Shown: piece by piece, positions 8,010-16,018 of the stretch
Layout: each line of letters starts with the position of its first letter
How positions within the stretch are numbered: position 1 is the first letter of the stretch
Assembly (NCBI RefSeq): GCF_003441595.1
Contig: NZ_CP031848.1
Span: 2,480,001 to 2,544,000 of the forward strand
Source: Marinobacter sp. Arc7-DN-1
GTDB taxonomy: Bacteria; Pseudomonadota; Gammaproteobacteria; Pseudomonadales; Oleiphilaceae
Direction of reading: 5' to 3'
Length of the DNA: 64,000 nucleotides
Notes under the pieces: generated by a model
What the model saw: the letters and a program-made list of their open reading frames with translations, nothing else
What the model was told of the DNA's origin: nothing
The model's database searches: none
Position numbers and translations under genes: made by a program

Positions 8010-8036
8010 GAGACACATGAGTTCCGGAACTATTAC
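8010..8036 (-). promoter_or_regulatory. predicted ECF promoter of the NPC cytochrome operon
   Basis: On the minus strand GTAAT (8032-8036) is followed by exactly 17 nt and GTCTC (8010-8014). It is the only member with T at the fifth position. The -10 lies about 75 nt before the start codon at 7935. A separate AGTTCCGGAACT palindrome fills the spacer. Confidence 0.55.
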
Positions 8037-8050
8037 ACCAGTTTTCAAAA

Positions 8051-8992
8051 TTAATCGGCCTCATAAATCCGGGTGTCGGGATGAAAGGTGTACCAGGCGA
8101 ACCAGAAGGCTCTCGTGGCAGGAAGCAGCTTGCCCGACGCATCCCGCAGCTCCGCCGACGGCACCTCCGGATCGTAGTGGATTCGTACCGCCTTGCCGCC
8201 GATCCGGTCTTCTAGAACAGCACCGTGGTCCGCCAGTTCGGGGAATGGCCAGGCTTTGCTCTCGCCATTATGGGTCCAGCCCAGCACCCAGGTTTTCGGG
8301 TGATACTTCCGGCTGGTGTGGGTGACGGGAAAGTAAAGCCGCTCAGAATGATCGTAATCCCCGTAAGGCGACATCCGGTAGTTGCGACTGTGGCCGGTGT
8401 CTGTTGAGAGCACCTGTCCGTCAGAGCCAACCCGTTCCTGCCACCTTCCCCAGAGTTCATGGCGAATGGCGACAGGCGTCAGCTCAGTCCCGGCCAGCGG
8501 GCCTGAAATTGCCCGCCCTTCAATCTGTGACCATAGGGATTCGGTTTGATGGTCATACATCAGCAAGTCACTGTTGTAGAGCAAGCCCGACACTCCGAAG
8601 GTCAAGAGCCGACCATCCACCACGGGGTTGAACGCCATGCCGGTTCCGCACAACGGGCAGAAGGTAATCAGCAGCGGCGTACCGTCAAGGTCATGATTGA
8701 CGATTTCGTGCCAGTTCAGAATGCCGATGGGGTATGCAAAGTGGGCGTCCCCGTCATCAAAGGTCAGCATCAGGTCATCGGCGCGCCAGGGCAGGCTATT
8801 GGCGGGGCGCTCAAATTTTGGATCGTCTATTGAGGGGATGCCATCACGAGGTGGCCCACCACGGAGGATTTCATCAACCGGCACCCGTGCGTTGCTGACA
8901 TCAAATCCGTTTTTGCTCTCGGCAATGGCCGGCTGTGTTGCCCAGAGCAAGAGAGCAATCAGTACCGAACCAATCATGTTATCCATGCTCAC
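8051..8992 (-). CDS. DUF3179 domain-containing secreted protein
   Basis: This 313-residue protein starts with a signal peptide (IGSVLIALLLWATQPAIAES). The body matches the DUF3179 family: PRDGIPSIDDPKF, then FDDGDAHFAYPIGILNWHEI, then ITFCPLCGTGMAFN with its conserved CPLC pair, and LLYNSDLLMYDHQTESLWSQ. The family's function is unknown; the conserved Cys pair suggests metal or redox chemistry in the periplasm. The GTG at 8992 is preferred since AGGAGG lies 6 nt before it; an ATG six bases downstream is possible. A predicted ECF promoter overlaps the 3' end of nrtS, so the gene can be expressed with nrtS or on its own. Confidence 0.88.
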   Translation of the reverse strand: MSMDNMIGSVLIALLLWATQPAIAESKNGFDVSNARVPVDEILRGGPPRDGIPSIDDPKFERPANSLPWRADDLMLTFDDGDAHFAYPIGILNWHEIVNHDLDGTPLLITFCPLCGTGMAFNPVVDGRLLTFGVSGLLYNSDLLMYDHQTESLWSQIEGRAISGPLAGTELTPVAIRHELWGRWQERVGSDGQVLSTDTGHSRNYRMSPYGDYDHSERLYFPVTHTSRKYHPKTWVLGWTHNGESKAWPFPELADHGAVLEDRIGGKAVRIHYDPEVPSAELRDASGKLLPATRAFWFAWYTFHPDTRIYEAD

Positions 8993-9056
8993 GATTCACC
9001 TCCTGATATCCCCAGCTCCATCAGACGCTGCTCCAGCCTGGTGGCCTGCAAGGTGA

Positions 9057-9083
9057 GAGACCCCTGAACAACCGAAGTGTTAC
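9057..9083 (-). promoter_or_regulatory. predicted ECF promoter of the DUF3179 gene
   Basis: On the minus strand GTAAC (9079-9083) is followed by exactly 17 nt and GTCTC (9057-9061). The extended -35 GTAACACTTC equals that of the TVP38-reductase promoter. It overlaps the stop codon of the upstream nrtS gene and lies about 65 nt before the DUF3179 start. Confidence 0.65.
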
Positions 9084-9406
9084 GACGCGCCTTTCTGAAA
9101 CTGAATTTTTTGTGCTTCCTCATGCACCCTCTGCTCCGCTGCCTCGGCTGCCCGACGCAGGTGCAGATCCTTGCTGACACTGGTATACGTCGAGACCATA
9201 TAAGGAACACAATACGTCAGCGTCACTTTCACCCAGTCCATCGAGCCCGTACCAACGACCGCTTCCCACTGGTTGATCAGTACCAGAAGCGTTCCAACCA
9301 CCGCGGCCAGCTTGGCGGCTCGCCAGGGCGTACCGTGGCCCACTGCCAGTTCACAGGCATCCCTGCACTGGCGAACCGGCTCACGGACAGTCCAGGAAAA
9401 AGACAT
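9080..9406 (-). CDS. nrtS: NrtS-like nitrate/nitrite transporter family small membrane protein
   Basis: A 108-residue protein with two predicted membrane helices and the family signature LLVLINQWEAVVGTGSMDWV followed by KVTLTYCVPYMVSTYTSV. This layout (INQ..., W.K..LTY.VPY.VSTY) is characteristic of the NrtS family, named for a role in nitrate/nitrite transport in one cyanobacterial protein; the role here is unverified. A charged helical tail follows. The ATG at 9406 is chosen with GAGG just upstream rather than the adjacent TTG. It precedes the DUF3179 gene in the same direction and has its own ECF-type promoter. Confidence 0.7.
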   Translation of the reverse strand: MSFSWTVREPVRQCRDACELAVGHGTPWRAAKLAAVVGTLLVLINQWEAVVGTGSMDWVKVTLTYCVPYMVSTYTSVSKDLHLRRAAEAAEQRVHEEAQKIQFQKGAS

Positions 9407-9447
9407 CAACGCCTCACGTGTCAGTTGTTTACGATTACGGCACTACT

Positions 9448-9473
9448 GACACAGGCACCTGCCACAGTGTTAC
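9448..9473 (-). promoter_or_regulatory. predicted ECF promoter of nrtS (18-nt spacing)
   Basis: On the minus strand GTAACACT begins at 9473 and GTC lies at 9448-9450, giving an 18-nt gap rather than 17. It is the weakest fit of the set by spacing but has a perfect TGTAACA box. The -10 is about 42 nt before the start at 9406. Confidence 0.5.
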
Positions 9474-9524
9474 AAATGCCAGCTCATAGGGTGGCACTCT
9501 CAAAAGGCATATCAACTGGCTGAT

Positions 9525-9549
9525 GTAACAGAGTTCCCCGATGTTTGTC
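9525..9549 (+). promoter_or_regulatory. predicted ECF promoter of the YiiX-like gene
   Basis: On the plus strand GTAAC (9525-9529) is followed by exactly 17 nt and GTCTG (GTC at 9547-9549), about 40 nt before the ATG at 9591. It sits back-to-back with the nrtS site about 50 nt away, so the two divergent units share a short control region with the same promoter type on both strands. Confidence 0.65.
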
Positions 9550-9590
9550 TGTTCTATTGAACATAAACCAAGAAAAAACCGGAGCAAAAC

Positions 9591-10346
9591 ATGCTGTTGA
9601 ACTGGCTCTCCAGGCGCTTGGCCGCCTACCTTTCCAAGGAAGTTTCCCGGCACTCCACCAGAACCTCCACCTGGGAAGCCATGGTAAACACGCTTGAGCC
9701 CGGAGACGTTCTGCTGGTAGAGGGTAATACGCGAATCAGTGTTGCCATCAAGTATCTGACCCAGTCCACCTGGTCTCACGCGGCACTGTACCTGGGGCCA
9801 GATGCCGGTCTCGGAACCTCGGACGATGGTGAAGCCCACGTACTCATAGAGGCAGATCTTGAGGCAGGTATCCGCCCGCTTCCCCTATCTTTCTACCGAA
9901 ATACCCATACCCGCATCTGCCGTCCGGTCGGACTTGATGAAGGCGACATTCACGCGTTGACGGACTATGCCCTAAGCCGCCTCGGCCACCAGTACGACAT
10001 GAAAAACGTGTTTGATCTGGCGCGTTACCTGTGGCCGACACCGCCGGTGCCGACGCGTTACCGGCACAGACTGCTGGCGTTCGGAAGCGGAGATCCCACG
10101 CGGGCCATCTGTTCCACCTTTATTGCCGAAGGCTTCCAACAACTGCGCTATCCGATCCTGCCAGTGGTGAAAACATTTCCCGCCAACGATCCAGACTGTG
10201 AAGACTGCGAGATCGAGCGTTTCCGGATCCGGCACCCCTCCCTGTTCACACCGAGGGACTTTGATGCCTCACCTTATTTCCGGATTATCAAGCCCACCAT
10301 TGAGGGCAACTTCGATTACCGGGCAATCGACTGGGAGGACCGGTAA
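9591..10346 (+). CDS. YiiX/YebB-like NlpC/P60 superfamily cysteine hydrolase
   Basis: A 251-residue protein of the permuted papain-like fold. The layout is LEPGDVLLVEGNTRISVAIK, then QSTWSHAALYLG with the likely catalytic His, an LIEAD segment and, near residue 170, AICSTFIAEGF with the likely catalytic Cys. In permuted NlpC/P60 enzymes the His precedes the Cys, as here. The substrate may be a peptide, lipid or amide bond, and no signal peptide is clear. GGAG lies 6 nt before the ATG. The 3' end overlaps the convergent GGDEF/EAL gene by about 30 nt. It has an ECF-type promoter. Confidence 0.8.
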   Translation: MLLNWLSRRLAAYLSKEVSRHSTRTSTWEAMVNTLEPGDVLLVEGNTRISVAIKYLTQSTWSHAALYLGPDAGLGTSDDGEAHVLIEADLEAGIRPLPLSFYRNTHTRICRPVGLDEGDIHALTDYALSRLGHQYDMKNVFDLARYLWPTPPVPTRYRHRLLAFGSGDPTRAICSTFIAEGFQQLRYPILPVVKTFPANDPDCEDCEIERFRIRHPSLFTPRDFDASPYFRIIKPTIEGNFDYRAIDWEDR

Positions 10347-12463
10347 CCCTCAGGTGTCGGGCGACCGAGCAGAAAGCCCTGGAGTTCATCACACCCTGAG
10401 GTCAGCAGCCAGCTGGCCTGGGCTTCTGTCTCCACGCCTTCGGCAATGACCTCGCAGCCAAGGCTGTGAGCCATGGAGATCATGGTGCGACAAAGCACCT
10501 CATCCTGTTCGTTATCCGGCAATCCGATGACAAACGCCCGATCGATCTTGATGCGTTTGACCGGCAGTGCTTTCAGGTAGGCCAGCGACGAGTAACCGGT
10601 ACCAAAGTCATCGACCGCCAATAATACGCCCAGTGCCCGGAAGCGCTGAAGAATCTTCAGCGCCATGGTGACATCTTCCATCAGCGCGGTTTCGGTGATT
10701 TCCAGTTCCAGACAGTCCGGTGCCAGATTGTGGGACTGCAAAATGTTTTCGATGGTTTCAGCCAGAGACGGGTCTGCCAACTGGCGGGCGGATATATTGA
10801 CGGCCATGCGTCCCTCGAATCCCTGTTCATCCCAACGTTTCATGGTCACAACGGCCTGTTCAACGACCCACAAACCCATAGGGATAATCAACCCGGTCTG
10901 CTCCGCAACCGGAACAAAGTCAGCCGGAGACACAAGACCATCAGCGGGATGGCGCCAGCGCAGCAGGGCCTCATACCCTACACAACGACGTAGCCGGTCA
11001 AACTGGGGTTGATAGTGGAGCTCGAATTCCCGGTGCTCGATAGCGGTACGCAAATCCCTCACCAACGTCTGATGCCGTTGAATCTGTTCGCCGAAATCCG
11101 AAGCAAAGAACTGGACCTTCTGATCCGGCGATTTCTTCGCCCGGTGCATGGCGATCTCGGCGTGGCTCAGCAGGGTCTCGGCGTCACTGCCATCCATCGG
11201 AGCAACGGCAACACCAGCGCTGATATGGCATTCATGACTGAATCCCCCAACCTGGACTGGCGCAGTACAGGCACTGATCACATCAGCAATATCCGCTTCC
11301 AGATGTACCTCTGGCTTGTCTTCGCGGGCCGTAAACCACAAACCGAAGACATCACCGCCCAGCCGGGATACAAAACCCGGCTCCCGGCTGAAACGGCCAA
11401 GCCTCCGCGCCACCTCCTGCAATACCCGATCACCCGCCTGGTGGCCCGCAAGCCCGTTGAGTGCCTGAAACTCATCAAGACCAAACACCACAAGCGCACT
11501 GGCTGCCGCATCGTGTTTGCCCGCCTCCGCCAGATACTGCGTAATCCGTTCTTCAAACAGGTTACGATTGGCCAGCCCGGTGAGTTGATCGTAAAGGCTC
11601 CGGATCTCCAGTTCCTGCTCGGTGCGCTTCAGTGAACGGGTCCGCTCCATCAGTAACTGATCGAGGCGCTGGTTCAGGGACTGCAGGCGGTTCAGGTAAG
11701 ACGCATTCTGTTTCAACATGCCGTTAAACGCGCCCTCAACCTCCCCGAACTCATCACACCGTTCCGGCTGCCGGACGTAGCTCAGGGGGTGCTCGGCATC
11801 GGTGCCGGCCTGGATAATACGGCTGCGTAGTCTCAGTAAAGGTGACAGCATCATGCGATCGACCACGGCCATGGTGACAATGGTTACGAAAATGGCAATC
11901 AGCAACGACAGCCCCGAAATGCGAGCTACGAACGCGGTCAACTCCGCCGAGACACCGGTAACGTCCACCCGCGCCCGCACCGGGTAGTCGCCGAGCCATT
12001 GGCCCTCCTGCCAGGCAATCTCCAACCGGATACCTTCGGGCCGCTCAAGATCCCGCAGCCGCCCCAGGGCATCGCCCGGCTCCCTGACCGCCTCACCAGC
12101 GCGTAACCACTGGTCACCCACCATCAGCTCGATACCCGTTAACCGTGAGCTTTCGAGCAAATGCTCAAGCGAGTCGGCGGTTACCGAGCCTGACTTTGTA
12201 GCCAGATAGGTTTTGATGGCCTGTTCAGCGACGGTGGCATGCTGGCGTAACAGGCTCTCTTCGTAATTTCGATAAGACGGAATCAGAATCACGAACTCGA
12301 TGACCAGGATCGCCACAAAGGCGGCCACGGTCAGGTTCCGGCACAGCCGACAGGCAACAAGTTGTCTGGCCCAGTTCATCAGCGATTGCCAGTTGGTCCG
12401 ACCGAAACCAGTGCCTTCCCTCGCACCGTCAAAACCTGCTTCCATCCCAGCCGGCCACCTCAT
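10316..12463 (-). CDS. membrane-bound GGDEF/EAL protein with degenerate cyclase motif
   Basis: This 715-residue protein has a membrane helix near residue 45, a periplasmic sensor loop of about 120 residues, a second helix (LSLLIAIFVTIVTMAVVDRM), a HAMP-like linker and coiled coil, a GGDEF domain (about 290-450) and an EAL domain (about 465-705). The cyclase signature reads RLGGDVFGL, so GGDEF has become GGDVF and cyclase activity is probably lost. The EAL side looks active: YEALLRW, NISARQL, ELEITETALM, DDFGTGYSS, KIDRAFV and EGVET are all intact. It should therefore lower c-di-GMP in response to a periplasmic signal. GGGAG lies 8 nt before the ATG, and the upstream promoter belongs to the ECF set. 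Confidence 0.92.
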   Translation of the reverse strand: MRWPAGMEAGFDGAREGTGFGRTNWQSLMNWARQLVACRLCRNLTVAAFVAILVIEFVILIPSYRNYEESLLRQHATVAEQAIKTYLATKSGSVTADSLEHLLESSRLTGIELMVGDQWLRAGEAVREPGDALGRLRDLERPEGIRLEIAWQEGQWLGDYPVRARVDVTGVSAELTAFVARISGLSLLIAIFVTIVTMAVVDRMMLSPLLRLRSRIIQAGTDAEHPLSYVRQPERCDEFGEVEGAFNGMLKQNASYLNRLQSLNQRLDQLLMERTRSLKRTEQELEIRSLYDQLTGLANRNLFEERITQYLAEAGKHDAAASALVVFGLDEFQALNGLAGHQAGDRVLQEVARRLGRFSREPGFVSRLGGDVFGLWFTAREDKPEVHLEADIADVISACTAPVQVGGFSHECHISAGVAVAPMDGSDAETLLSHAEIAMHRAKKSPDQKVQFFASDFGEQIQRHQTLVRDLRTAIEHREFELHYQPQFDRLRRCVGYEALLRWRHPADGLVSPADFVPVAEQTGLIIPMGLWVVEQAVVTMKRWDEQGFEGRMAVNISARQLADPSLAETIENILQSHNLAPDCLELEITETALMEDVTMALKILQRFRALGVLLAVDDFGTGYSSLAYLKALPVKRIKIDRAFVIGLPDNEQDEVLCRTMISMAHSLGCEVIAEGVETEAQASWLLTSGCDELQGFLLGRPTPEGYRSSQSIAR

Positions 12464-12511
12464 TGCACTGTCTCCCGTTGATTGGCGTACCCGTTGATTC
12501 CACGTACTATC

Positions 12512-12536
12512 GACACAACAGGCTTACGGTTGTTAC
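12512..12536 (-). promoter_or_regulatory. predicted ECF promoter of the GGDEF/EAL gene
   Basis: On the minus strand GTAAC (12532-12536) is followed by exactly 17 nt and GTC (12512-12514, in TGTGTCGATAG), about 50 nt before the start at 12463. Confidence 0.62.
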
Positions 12537-12643
12537 ACCCCCTGTCCCTGCACGTCCACGGCTGTTCAAAGGTGAAGATAGCGTGGTTGAGGTTTTCATC
12601 AACCCCGTGATCAGTCGTTTGTGACAAGATCTACCGGCGATTC

Positions 12644-13531
12644 TTATAGCTCCCGCACCCCCAACCAGATCCCTGCCAGCATACCGGCCAGGGCAGACAG
12701 GCTGGCCAGGGACAGGGCGGGCAAGGCCAGTAGCAACTGGAAATCGTTACCCCCCAGCGCCAGAGCTGATCCGGCTCCCATCAACAACCCGCTGCCCAGG
12801 TGTTTGCCGGTTTCGCCGGAGGCTGGCACCACCCATCGGAAACGGCGGAAGCGCCAGGCGCCCGCGGTCATGCCCAGCAACATGGAGACCAGTATCAGTG
12901 CCCGGGAGAACGACGGCGGTGGCGAGGTGCCTACTATCAGGTTAAGCCCTGCGTCGCGAACAAAATCACTGGGCGACCAGGCCGGCTCATATAGAAAGAG
13001 CGCACCCGCAAAAACTCCCACTAGCATGATGCCGCCCCACATGCGCCAGCGGTGGCGAAACTTCCGGTAAACCAGTATCGAGGCCAGCACCAGGCTTGCC
13101 ACCGCAAACCAGGGCAGCAGCCCTAGTTGGTATGGCGTGCTCCGGAGGTCTGGCTTCAGGTCTGCAATGATCAGCAATACCCATCCGGCCAACCAGCCCA
13201 GCATGGTTAACAGCATGCGCAGATCTCCACTGGAAAGGCGTGTAGCCGTGGAGATGGAACAGGCGCCATTGATCGCTGCCCCGACCCCGAACACAAAACC
13301 ACCCAGGGGGATAGACCAGTGAAAAGGATAGACCGCCAGAAAGGAATGGTCATGATATTCAATCAGGGGCGTGAACAGATAGATCCAGAATCCAGCCATG
13401 AGGATAGCTGTCAGGCGCAAACGTCGGCCCCTGATCCAGTCGTTGACACCACGGACCATACAGAGGCCAGTTACCTGGGCGGTGTAACCAATCACCGCGG
13501 CAATGGTCAGTGCGATTGCGACTGAAAACAT
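12644..13531 (-). CDS. YeeE/YedE family sulfur-compound transporter (first copy)
   Basis: A 295-residue membrane protein with about nine helices. It carries the YeeE/YedE hallmark GVGAAINGACSISTATRLSSGD and, near the N-terminus, VTGLCMVRGVNDW; such cysteines line the pore of the thiosulfate carrier YeeE/TsuA. I infer import of thiosulfate or a related sulfane-sulfur compound. GGGAG precedes the start. An ECF-type promoter lies only about 30 nt upstream and overlaps the stop codon of an NHL-gene relic. A second YeeE/YedE gene in the window, at 40241, is in an operon with the same promoter type. Confidence 0.82.
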   Translation of the reverse strand: MFSVAIALTIAAVIGYTAQVTGLCMVRGVNDWIRGRRLRLTAILMAGFWIYLFTPLIEYHDHSFLAVYPFHWSIPLGGFVFGVGAAINGACSISTATRLSSGDLRMLLTMLGWLAGWVLLIIADLKPDLRSTPYQLGLLPWFAVASLVLASILVYRKFRHRWRMWGGIMLVGVFAGALFLYEPAWSPSDFVRDAGLNLIVGTSPPPSFSRALILVSMLLGMTAGAWRFRRFRWVVPASGETGKHLGSGLLMGAGSALALGGNDFQLLLALPALSLASLSALAGMLAGIWLGVREL

Positions 13532-13561
13532 GAAAACCCTGCTCCCTATCCTGAAGTTCAG

Positions 13562-13586
13562 GACACGCGAACAGGGTAAATGTTAC
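13562..13586 (-). promoter_or_regulatory. predicted ECF promoter of YeeE/YedE-1
   Basis: On the minus strand GTAAC (13582-13586) is followed by exactly 17 nt and GTC (13562-13564, in GTGTCCTG), about 30 nt upstream of the ATG at 13531. The -35 box shares bases with the stop codon of the NHL relic. Confidence 0.6.
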
Positions 13587-13641
13587 CGGAGGGCAGGTTG
13601 CCATTTCCCGACCCGGTTATCGGCAAAGTTCACGCTCCAGA
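13583..13641 (-). pseudogene. 3' relic of an NHL-repeat gene
   Basis: Read on the minus strand, 13641-13583 gives FWSVNFADNRVGKWQPALR then stop. This matches the C-terminus of the intact NHL lipoprotein at 20269-21243 (VWSVNFADNRVEKWEPVK, stop) in sequence and in distance to the stop. Only about 19 codons remain. The relic ends upstream exactly where the inverted repeat at 13642 begins, so that element, or the event that brought it, probably removed the rest of the gene. Confidence 0.75.
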
Positions 13642-13718
13642 AGCCTGTCGGACTTAAGTGATCGTCACGAGCAAGGTGGGAAAGCGGCACAGTAGATCAG
13701 CCTTAAGTCCGACAGGCT
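13642..13718. repeat. 77-bp element bounded by 17-nt perfect inverted repeats
   Basis: AGCCTGTCGGACTTAAG at 13642-13658 is the exact reverse complement of 13702-13718, with 43 nt between. It abuts the truncated NHL relic. Size and terminal symmetry fit a miniature mobile element or a stem-loop intergenic repeat. No obvious target-site duplication was seen. Confidence 0.6.
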
Positions 13719-13846
13719 GCCAGTGCCCCGTCTGGCTAATTCGCTAATCTACTGAGCCACTGAGGGCCTTGAGAGCAAGGCGCGGTGGTGAAGGTTTGGT
13801 GGTTCCAAATCGAGCACGCGGCTTCCCTCCTTACCCATAAATTAAT
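13719..13846. other. spacer without recognisable gene
   Basis: This stretch between the inverted-repeat element and the Fur box shows no gene or clear dyad. It may contain part of the promoter region of the iron-uptake operon. Confidence 0.4.
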
Positions 13847-13865
13847 TGTAATGCGAATCATTATC
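13847..13865 (+). promoter_or_regulatory. Fur box of the ferric-citrate type uptake operon
   Basis: The 19-mer TGTAATGCGAATCATTATC matches the classic Fur consensus at 15 of 19 positions and is symmetric around ATCATTATC. It lies about 45 nt before the receptor start. This predicts repression by Fe2+-Fur; no fecI/fecR-like regulators were seen nearby. Confidence 0.85.
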
Positions 13866-13909
13866 AGTAAAATGCGCACTAAAATATGGAACTAGTGCTG
13901 GAGAATCCA

Positions 13910-16018
13910 ATGCCAAAATCCGAATATTCAAAGCCGCTTAAGCGCCACCCACTGTCTGTGGCAATAGCCCTGCTCCCGGTCTCGCTTCTGGCTATTGGTA
14001 CTGCACCTGCCCTGGCACAGAAGCAGGCTGATGCGCCCGCCCTGCTACCCGGCCTGAACGTTACCGCCGACTGGCTGGGGCCGCCGACCGAAGACTCCGA
14101 GAAAACCTACACCGGCGCCCGCACGGTGGTGGAGGAAGAAGAACTCCAGGATACCGGGGCGCTGAATCTGGAGGATGCCCTGCGCCCGGTACCCGGCGTC
14201 ACGGTGCTTGATGAGACAGGTACGGGCATTCTTCCCAACATCGGGGTGCGCGGTCTGAACCCGCTGCGCAGTGAACGGCTTCAGATTCTGGTGGATGGCT
14301 ACCCGATTGCCATTGGACCTTACAGTAACGTTGGCGTCTCGCTTTTCCCGGTCACGCTTCCGAGCCTGGAAGCCGTGGATATTGTCCGTGGCGGTGCCTC
14401 CGTTCATTACGGCCCTAACAACGTGGGCGGCGTGGTTAATTTCGTGACCAGGCCGATTCCGGCGAAAACCTCCCAGACCCTTCGCGAGCGGGTCACCATC
14501 GCCGAAGAGACCGGCAACGTCTTCACCGATACCTATTACCGTGTCGGCGGACGCGCCACCGACAAACTCGACTTGCAGCTCCAGGCCAACGTCCAGCGCG
14601 GTGACGGCTTTCGCGATCACTCCGATACCGAGGTGGATAACCTGATCCTGGACGCCCGCTACTACCTGAACGACCGGCACGAACTGGCCTCGCAGTTGCA
14701 ATACTACCGTGTGGATGCCGAACTTCCCGGTGCCCTGACACCGGAAGCCTATGAGCAGGACCGTACCCAGAGTCAGCGCCCGTATGATGGATACGAAGCG
14801 GATATGAGTCGCGCCACCTTCACCTGGACGTACACGCCGGCCAACAACATGGAATTTCAATGGCGCAATTTCGTGCAAGATGCCGACCGTACCTTCTTTT
14901 TTGGTCAGAACCTCAGCGGTAGCGGCCACTGGGCGGATCCCGGGCTGGATTCTACCCACGTCGCTGATTCACCGAGACTGTTCACCGTTTACGGCACTGA
15001 GCCACGAATCGCCATCAACTATGGCCGTCACGACATTACGCTGGGTGCCCGATTTGTCAGTGAGGATGTGGAGTTCGACGTCAATCGCCTGGAATTTTCC
15101 TCCGGTACCCGTTCCGTGGCGCGCGACTGGCACCTGGACACCCGGGCCATGGCTTTTTACGCCAGTGATACCCTGTCGTTCCTGGATGACCGCCTGACCG
15201 TAACTCCGGGTCTGCGCTACGAAGACGTGGATATGGATTTCCGTGACAACCTCAGCAGCACCACCGAGGGAAACCGCGCCGAGGAGTTATTGCCGGGCCT
15301 GACTGTCGGTTATCAGGCTTCCAATGATCTGTTTGTCTTTGCCAACAGCCAGCGCTCTCTTGTGCCGGTCCAGATTGCCCAGACCACGCGTGAGGGCGCG
15401 GTCGCCAATGAAACTGCCTGGAATAACGAGTTTGGCGCACGATTGCAGGTAACCCCCAGTCTGAGCTCATCTGCAACACTGTTTCGAATTGACTATGAAG
15501 ACCAGATTCAGTTCAATCGCACTACCAGTCGTTTCGAGAACCTTGGAGAGACCCGCCACCAGGGTGTCGAGCTGACGAACCAATGGAGTGTCAACAACCA
15601 CTGGGAACTCGGCTTTGGTTACACCTTCCTGGACACGGAGCAACTGACGGGTGAAAACGAGGGCAACGAACTGCCCAACGCGCCGACCCATAAAGTCAGC
15701 GCCGATGCGGTGTACAGTTACCAGGCCTGGGATGCCAGCCTGAACTGGGTGTACGTCAGTTCCAGCTACAGTGATGCGGACAACACAGAAGAAGAAACCA
15801 GTAATGGCAGCGCCGGTGAGTTGCCGGACTACCATCTGGTCACTGCCAGAGTCGGTCGCGATATCCCTGTTGGCGGTGATCGCGTCCTTAACCTGGGCCT
15901 GGCTGTCAACAATCTGCTGGATGAGGATTATTACTTCCGGGGCGTGGACGTCAGTCCGGTCGGCCGTGTGCCCCAGCCCGGCCGAAGCTTTATCCTTGAG
16001 GCGCAGCTCGACATCTGA
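13910..16018 (+). CDS. TonB-dependent receptor, FecA-like
   Basis: A 702-residue outer-membrane receptor. A signal peptide (LSVAIALLPVSLLAIGTAPALAQ) is followed by a plug domain of about 120 residues with TGALNLEDALRPVPGVTVLD, GVRGLNPLRSERLQILVDGY and IVRGGASVHYGPNNVGGVVN, then a 22-strand type barrel. The overall pattern and the downstream fecBCDE-like genes point to ferric citrate or a similar ferric siderophore. No extra N-terminal signalling domain is present, which agrees with the absence of FecIR-like proteins and with direct Fur control. The ATG at 13910 is chosen with CTGGAGAA upstream; an in-frame ATG eight codons earlier is weaker. Its TGA overlaps the next ATG by one base. Confidence 0.9.
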   Translation: MPKSEYSKPLKRHPLSVAIALLPVSLLAIGTAPALAQKQADAPALLPGLNVTADWLGPPTEDSEKTYTGARTVVEEEELQDTGALNLEDALRPVPGVTVLDETGTGILPNIGVRGLNPLRSERLQILVDGYPIAIGPYSNVGVSLFPVTLPSLEAVDIVRGGASVHYGPNNVGGVVNFVTRPIPAKTSQTLRERVTIAEETGNVFTDTYYRVGGRATDKLDLQLQANVQRGDGFRDHSDTEVDNLILDARYYLNDRHELASQLQYYRVDAELPGALTPEAYEQDRTQSQRPYDGYEADMSRATFTWTYTPANNMEFQWRNFVQDADRTFFFGQNLSGSGHWADPGLDSTHVADSPRLFTVYGTEPRIAINYGRHDITLGARFVSEDVEFDVNRLEFSSGTRSVARDWHLDTRAMAFYASDTLSFLDDRLTVTPGLRYEDVDMDFRDNLSSTTEGNRAEELLPGLTVGYQASNDLFVFANSQRSLVPVQIAQTTREGAVANETAWNNEFGARLQVTPSLSSSATLFRIDYEDQIQFNRTTSRFENLGETRHQGVELTNQWSVNNHWELGFGYTFLDTEQLTGENEGNELPNAPTHKVSADAVYSYQAWDASLNWVYVSSSYSDADNTEEETSNGSAGELPDYHLVTARVGRDIPVGGDRVLNLGLAVNNLLDEDYYFRGVDVSPVGRVPQPGRSFILEAQLDI

